Assembly: GCA_051155735.1 (NCBI GenBank)
Contig: DAXETX010000238.1
Coordinates: 1-35,691, forward strand
Reading direction: 5' to 3'
Length of the DNA stretch: 35,691 bases
DNA from: JASJCP01 sp051155735
Lineage (GTDB): Bacteria; Cyanobacteriota; Cyanobacteriia; Cyanobacteriales; Xenococcaceae
The number at the start of each line of letters is the position of its first letter. Positions within the stretch are counted from its first letter, which is position 1. Shown here in pieces: positions 32,751 through 35,691 of the stretch. The notes beneath the pieces were generated by a model. It was not told the DNA's origin. It made no database searches and saw nothing but the letters and a program-made list of their open reading frames with translations. The position numbers were made by a program, and so were the translations under genes.

Positions 32751-33977
32751 GTGAAGATCTTGCTGGTTAACGATATTGGCAGGGCGACGGGAGGAGCAGA
32801 ATTACAAATGCTTTCCCTCAGACAAGGATTAAGGGAGTTAGGACATGATGTCCGTCTGTTTTCGAGTCGAGCCAGCTTGGTTGCAGACAAAGAATTACTG
32901 GCAGATTACAGTTGCGTAGGCAGCAATACTAGGCTGCAAGTTTTAACTCAAACCTTTAATCCCTTTGCTTACTGGCGACTGCGTCAAATATTAACAGAGT
33001 TTCAGCCCGATGTCGTTCACCTCAGAATTTTTTTGGGTCAGCTTTCTCCTGCACTTCTCCCGTTGCTACAAAATATTCCTTGTATCTATCAACTAGCAAT
33101 GTATCGACCGATCTGCCCTGTAGGAACAAAAATCCTGCCTGATGGCAGTGACTGCCACAACCAAGCAGGAAGAATTTGTTTACAGCAGGGTTGTTTAACG
33201 CCCCAATCTTGGGCAGTTTTGATGGTGCAACGGCAGTTATGGCAATCATGGCGCAGCGCAATTGATCGCTTAGTAGCTCTAAGTTACGGCATGAAAAGCA
33301 AACTCGAAGCTGAAGGCATTGCCCCTGTAGAAGTCGTATATAACGGAGTCAAAGCAAGAGCAATGCGTCCCCCCCTAAGCAATCCTCCCACGGTAGCTTT
33401 TGCAGGACGCTTAGTTCCGACCAAAGGACTAGAAATATTACTCAAAGCTTTTAGCCTCGCCCGCAATCAGATTCCTCAAGCCAAACTCTTAATTGCTGGT
33501 AGTGGAGAAGACGAACCTAACTTACGCCAATTGGCGATCGCTCTAAAGCTAGAATCAGCAGTAACTTGGTTGGGTCATATCAATCGTTCAGAATTAGAAC
33601 AGCAGTTTGAGTCTGCTTGGGTACAGGTAGTTCCTTCACTGTGGGCAGAACCTTTTGGCAACGTTACCACAGAAGCCATGATGCGAGGGACAGCAGTAAT
33701 TGCTTCAGCAGTAGGAGCGCAACCTGAAATCGTCGTTGATGGGGAGACGGGTTTTTTAGTTGCTCCTGGGGATGTTGCTGACTTGGAGCGGAAACTGACT
33801 ACACTGTTAGCTGATCGCCAATTAGCTAGCCAAATGGGGCAAAAAGGGCGTGATCGCGCTTTAAGTCAGTTTAGTGAAGACCAGCGTAATCAGCGGTTTT
33901 TAGCAATATACAACCAGTTACGAGCTAAATATCAAAGTTCTCTTCCTGTAATGGAGGGCTTAAAAGCTAAAAGTTAA
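32751..33977 (+). CDS. Glycosyltransferase family 4 (GTG start)
   Basis: A 408-residue GT-B enzyme. The start KILLVNDIGRATGGAELQM is the GGaE acceptor-side motif, FAGRLVPTKGLEIL opens the donor domain, and the EX7E motif is EPFGNVTTE. Five cysteines cluster at residues 114-147 (P-I-C-P-V-G ... C-L-Q-Q-G-C), a short motif seen in some GT4 proteins that could bind metal or form a surface lobe. The start is GTG at 32751, supported by AGAGGA overlapping the previous stop eight bases upstream. The last codons (GLKAKS) come from a degenerate GCTAAAA-type heptamer stretch at 33958-33976. Confidence 0.9.
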   Translation: MKILLVNDIGRATGGAELQMLSLRQGLRELGHDVRLFSSRASLVADKELLADYSCVGSNTRLQVLTQTFNPFAYWRLRQILTEFQPDVVHLRIFLGQLSPALLPLLQNIPCIYQLAMYRPICPVGTKILPDGSDCHNQAGRICLQQGCLTPQSWAVLMVQRQLWQSWRSAIDRLVALSYGMKSKLEAEGIAPVEVVYNGVKARAMRPPLSNPPTVAFAGRLVPTKGLEILLKAFSLARNQIPQAKLLIAGSGEDEPNLRQLAIALKLESAVTWLGHINRSELEQQFESAWVQVVPSLWAEPFGNVTTEAMMRGTAVIASAVGAQPEIVVDGETGFLVAPGDVADLERKLTTLLADRQLASQMGQKGRDRALSQFSEDQRNQRFLAIYNQLRAKYQSSLPVMEGLKAKS

Positions 33978-33985
33978 CTGTTAGT
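33958..33985. repeat. Degenerate heptamers at the GT4 3' end
   Basis: Copies related to GCTAAAA (GCTTAAAA, GCTAAAA) followed by GTTAACT and GTTAGTG span the stop codon and the gap. It is a relative of the perfect repeat at 21238-21258. Confidence 0.5.
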
Positions 33986-33996
33986 GAAACTAATTT

Positions 33997-34884
33997 ATGA
34001 GTGAAATATTATTATCAATTATTATTCCTACTTATAATCGTCCGCAACTTTTGCCCCTGGCGGTTAATAGTGCTTTGGCGCAGACTATCACCAATTTTGA
34101 AGTAATTGTCGTTGATGACTGTTCTCCTCAGCCAGTTAGTTTACCAGAACATCCTCGCCTCAGAATTATGCGACTACCGCAAAATCAGGGTGGCGCAGCA
34201 GCAAGAAACATTGGTACTCAAGCAGCAAAAGGTCGCTGGATTACTTTTTTAGACGATGACGATCGATTATTACCTCACATGGCGCAAGTATCTCTAGCAG
34301 CATTACAGCAAGAAACTGCTTTACCTCAACCAGTAGCAACAATTTCAGGAATTGAAGTGCTCAAAGCTAGTGGCGATCGCCTACTGCAAACTCGGATGCC
34401 ACCGACTTTACCCAAGGGTTCTCATTTTGGTTTAGAGTCAATTCCTGCCTCCCAGTCTTTTTTTACCAAGCAAACCCTAGTAGTCGAAAAAGAAGTCTTG
34501 TTAGCAATTGGAGGATTCGATCCAGCTTTTTCCTCCCGCATTCATACAGAACTATTTTTAAGACTCAATTTAGTTTGTTCGATTTTAGGGATTCCGCAAG
34601 TTACCTATCAGCTATACGAACACGAGCAATTTCGCGTTTCTACCGATCCAACTCGTCGTCAAGTGAGCTTTGAGCAACTAGTCACGAAGCATCGCCAAAT
34701 TTTTCAAACCCATCCGAAAATGTTTGCCGACTCAATTTTTAACCAGGCAACGATGTCCTATAAAATAGGTCAAACTCAAGCTGCAGCTAAAAACTTGGCT
34801 TGGGCAATGAAAATTCATCCCCTACACACGATTACCCGCGTGGGTTCTCCTGTTAAACAAAGTTTATTAAAGATGATTAGCTAA
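33997..34884 (+). CDS. Glycosyltransferase family 2
   Basis: A GT2 enzyme of 295 residues, short for the family. LSIIIPTYNRPQLL, VVDDCSPQP and FLDDDDRLL (DXD block) form the GT-A core. The acceptor ED motif is weak: IGGFDPAFSSRIHTELFLRL keeps a glutamate. The C-terminus is helical, with a short TPR-like AKNLAWAMKIHPL segment, as in the GT2 genes of the first cluster. It sits 19 bases after the GT4 gene and about 50 bases before the sulfotransferase gene. Sugar and acceptor are unknown. Confidence 0.9.
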   Translation: MSEILLSIIIPTYNRPQLLPLAVNSALAQTITNFEVIVVDDCSPQPVSLPEHPRLRIMRLPQNQGGAAARNIGTQAAKGRWITFLDDDDRLLPHMAQVSLAALQQETALPQPVATISGIEVLKASGDRLLQTRMPPTLPKGSHFGLESIPASQSFFTKQTLVVEKEVLLAIGGFDPAFSSRIHTELFLRLNLVCSILGIPQVTYQLYEHEQFRVSTDPTRRQVSFEQLVTKHRQIFQTHPKMFADSIFNQATMSYKIGQTQAAAKNLAWAMKIHPLHTITRVGSPVKQSLLKMIS

Positions 34885-34933
34885 CTATATAAAAAATTAC
34901 TTTTAAGTCGCTTTCCCCAAGCCAAAATCTATA

Positions 34934-35691
34934 ATGCTGTTTCTTCCCAAAACTTCGCCAATCAAAGTCTTACCTGATTTTATTATTATCGGTGCGATGA
35001 AGTGTGGCACAACTAGCCTCCACTTTTACCTAGATCAACATCCTCAGATTGCGATGTCGCGCCAAAAAGAATTACATTTTTTTGTGCAGGAGAAAAACTG
35101 GCAACGAGGGATTGAGTGGTACAAATCACAATTTAAAGATTCTGCCAAAGTTCAAGGCGAAGCTTCTCCTAGTTATAGCGCTTATCCTAAGTGGCTAGGA
35201 GTACCAGAAAGAATTCACGCGATCGTGCCAGATGCCAAATTAATCTATATTTTGCGCGATCCGATTGAACGCACAATTTCTAATTATTTGCATCGCTGGA
35301 TCAATGGTATTGAAGAGCGTGAGATTAATCAAGCATTAGCAGAAGATTTTGCGAATAATCAATATATCTTTCGCAGTCAGTATTATATGCAAATCCAAAA
35401 ATATTTGCCATATTTTGCGCGAGAGCGTTTATTAATCATTACTTTAGAAGAATTGTCGGCTCAGCCCCAAGCTACTTTAAAAAAAGTATTTGACTATTTG
35501 AACGTAGATAGTTCTTATCAAATTCAAGTTACTACCAAAAAACTGCATAAATCTAACCAAAAAGTCAAAAAAAATTCTCTGGGTCAATATATCTCAAAAC
35601 TACCACTAATCAATAAAGTCAGAAAATTACCTCACGAAACTCGATGGCATATAGAAAGACTGCTTTATCGTCCCTTTTCTGAGCCGATAGA
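34934..35691 (+). CDS. PAPS-dependent sulfotransferase (3' truncated by window)
   Basis: At least 252 residues of a sulfotransferase of the heparan sulfate/NodH-like class, which moves sulfate from PAPS to a sugar hydroxyl or amine. The 5'-phosphosulfate loop GAMKCGTTSL is at residues 20-29, and the 3'-phosphate-binding LRDPIERTISNY begins with R108 after a strand at about 103-107. GEASPSYSAYP near 77 is the usual helix between them. The ATG at 34934 follows an in-frame stop at 34904, so the start is secure. The frame is open to the last base; little of the protein is likely missing. It suggests that the glycan of this second gene run is sulfated, as some cyanobacterial polysaccharides are. 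Confidence 0.9.
   Translation, partial: MLFLPKTSPIKVLPDFIIIGAMKCGTTSLHFYLDQHPQIAMSRQKELHFFVQEKNWQRGIEWYKSQFKDSAKVQGEASPSYSAYPKWLGVPERIHAIVPDAKLIYILRDPIERTISNYLHRWINGIEEREINQALAEDFANNQYIFRSQYYMQIQKYLPYFARERLLIITLEELSAQPQATLKKVFDYLNVDSSYQIQVTTKKLHKSNQKVKKNSLGQYISKLPLINKVRKLPHETRWHIERLLYRPFSEPI

Noticed and set aside
1..35691. GCGATCGC octamers as a local regulatory signal
   Set aside because: They are spread evenly through genes, as expected for the HIP1 motif common in cyanobacterial genomes.
1..35691. CRISPR array or insertion sequence with transposase
   Set aside because: No regularly spaced long repeats and no transposase-like reading frame were seen; only small non-coding repeats.

Overview
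The window is cyanobacterial chromosome. The evidence is a tocopherol pathway pair (homogentisate phytyltransferase and tocopherol cyclase), the cyanobacterial/chloroplast NDH-1 subunit NdhN, a short-form HisG, an Uma2-type nuclease of the kind expanded in cyanobacteria, and many HIP1 octamers (GCGATCGC) across genes. The DNA is AT-rich, and short hairpin repeats and heptamer repeats sit between and inside genes. I cannot name the species; a unicellular or baeocytous coccoid cyanobacterium would fit. No rRNA, tRNA, CRISPR array or transposase gene was found.

Layout. (1) 1-927: 3' part of a WbuB-like glycosyltransferase. (2) 1051-8378: mostly metabolic genes: acetyl-CoA synthetase (acs), a convergent pair encoding an HTTM-like membrane protein and a small membrane-anchored protein, the tocopherol pair, and galE on the minus strand. 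(3) 8827-21112: a plus-strand polysaccharide operon behind a good sigma70-type promoter. It holds two GT4 glycosyltransferases, a membrane-anchored GH74-like beta-propeller protein, a response-regulator/Wzz fusion, three GT2 glycosyltransferases, a Wzy/O-antigen ligase-like protein and a Wzx-type flippase. A further GT4 and an orphan ABC ATPase follow at 21325-23575. (4) 23952-27084: a small secreted protein, ndhN, a coiled-coil protein, an Uma2 nuclease and hisG. (5) 27085-35691: a second glycan region with a GT4 abutting hisG, a minus-strand GT2, an 808-base non-coding gap, an FAD oxidoreductase, GT2, GT4, GT2 and a PAPS-dependent sulfotransferase cut by the window end.

How the genes work together. 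Region 3 looks like a Wzx/Wzy-dependent exopolysaccharide system. The glycosyltransferases would build a repeat unit, Wzx would flip it, the Wzy-like protein would polymerise it, and the Wzz-like protein would set chain length. GalE can supply UDP-galactose, and the GH74-like protein may trim or bind the product. No initiating phosphoglycosyltransferase or Wza-type outer-membrane exporter is visible, so these must be elsewhere. Region 5 could make or decorate a second, possibly sulfated, glycan.

The most unusual items are the CheY-like receiver fused to a Wzz chain-length regulator (13515-15455), and a 93-base twin-hairpin element inserted in frame, with a 4-base direct repeat, into a working-looking glycosyltransferase gene (17923-18015).
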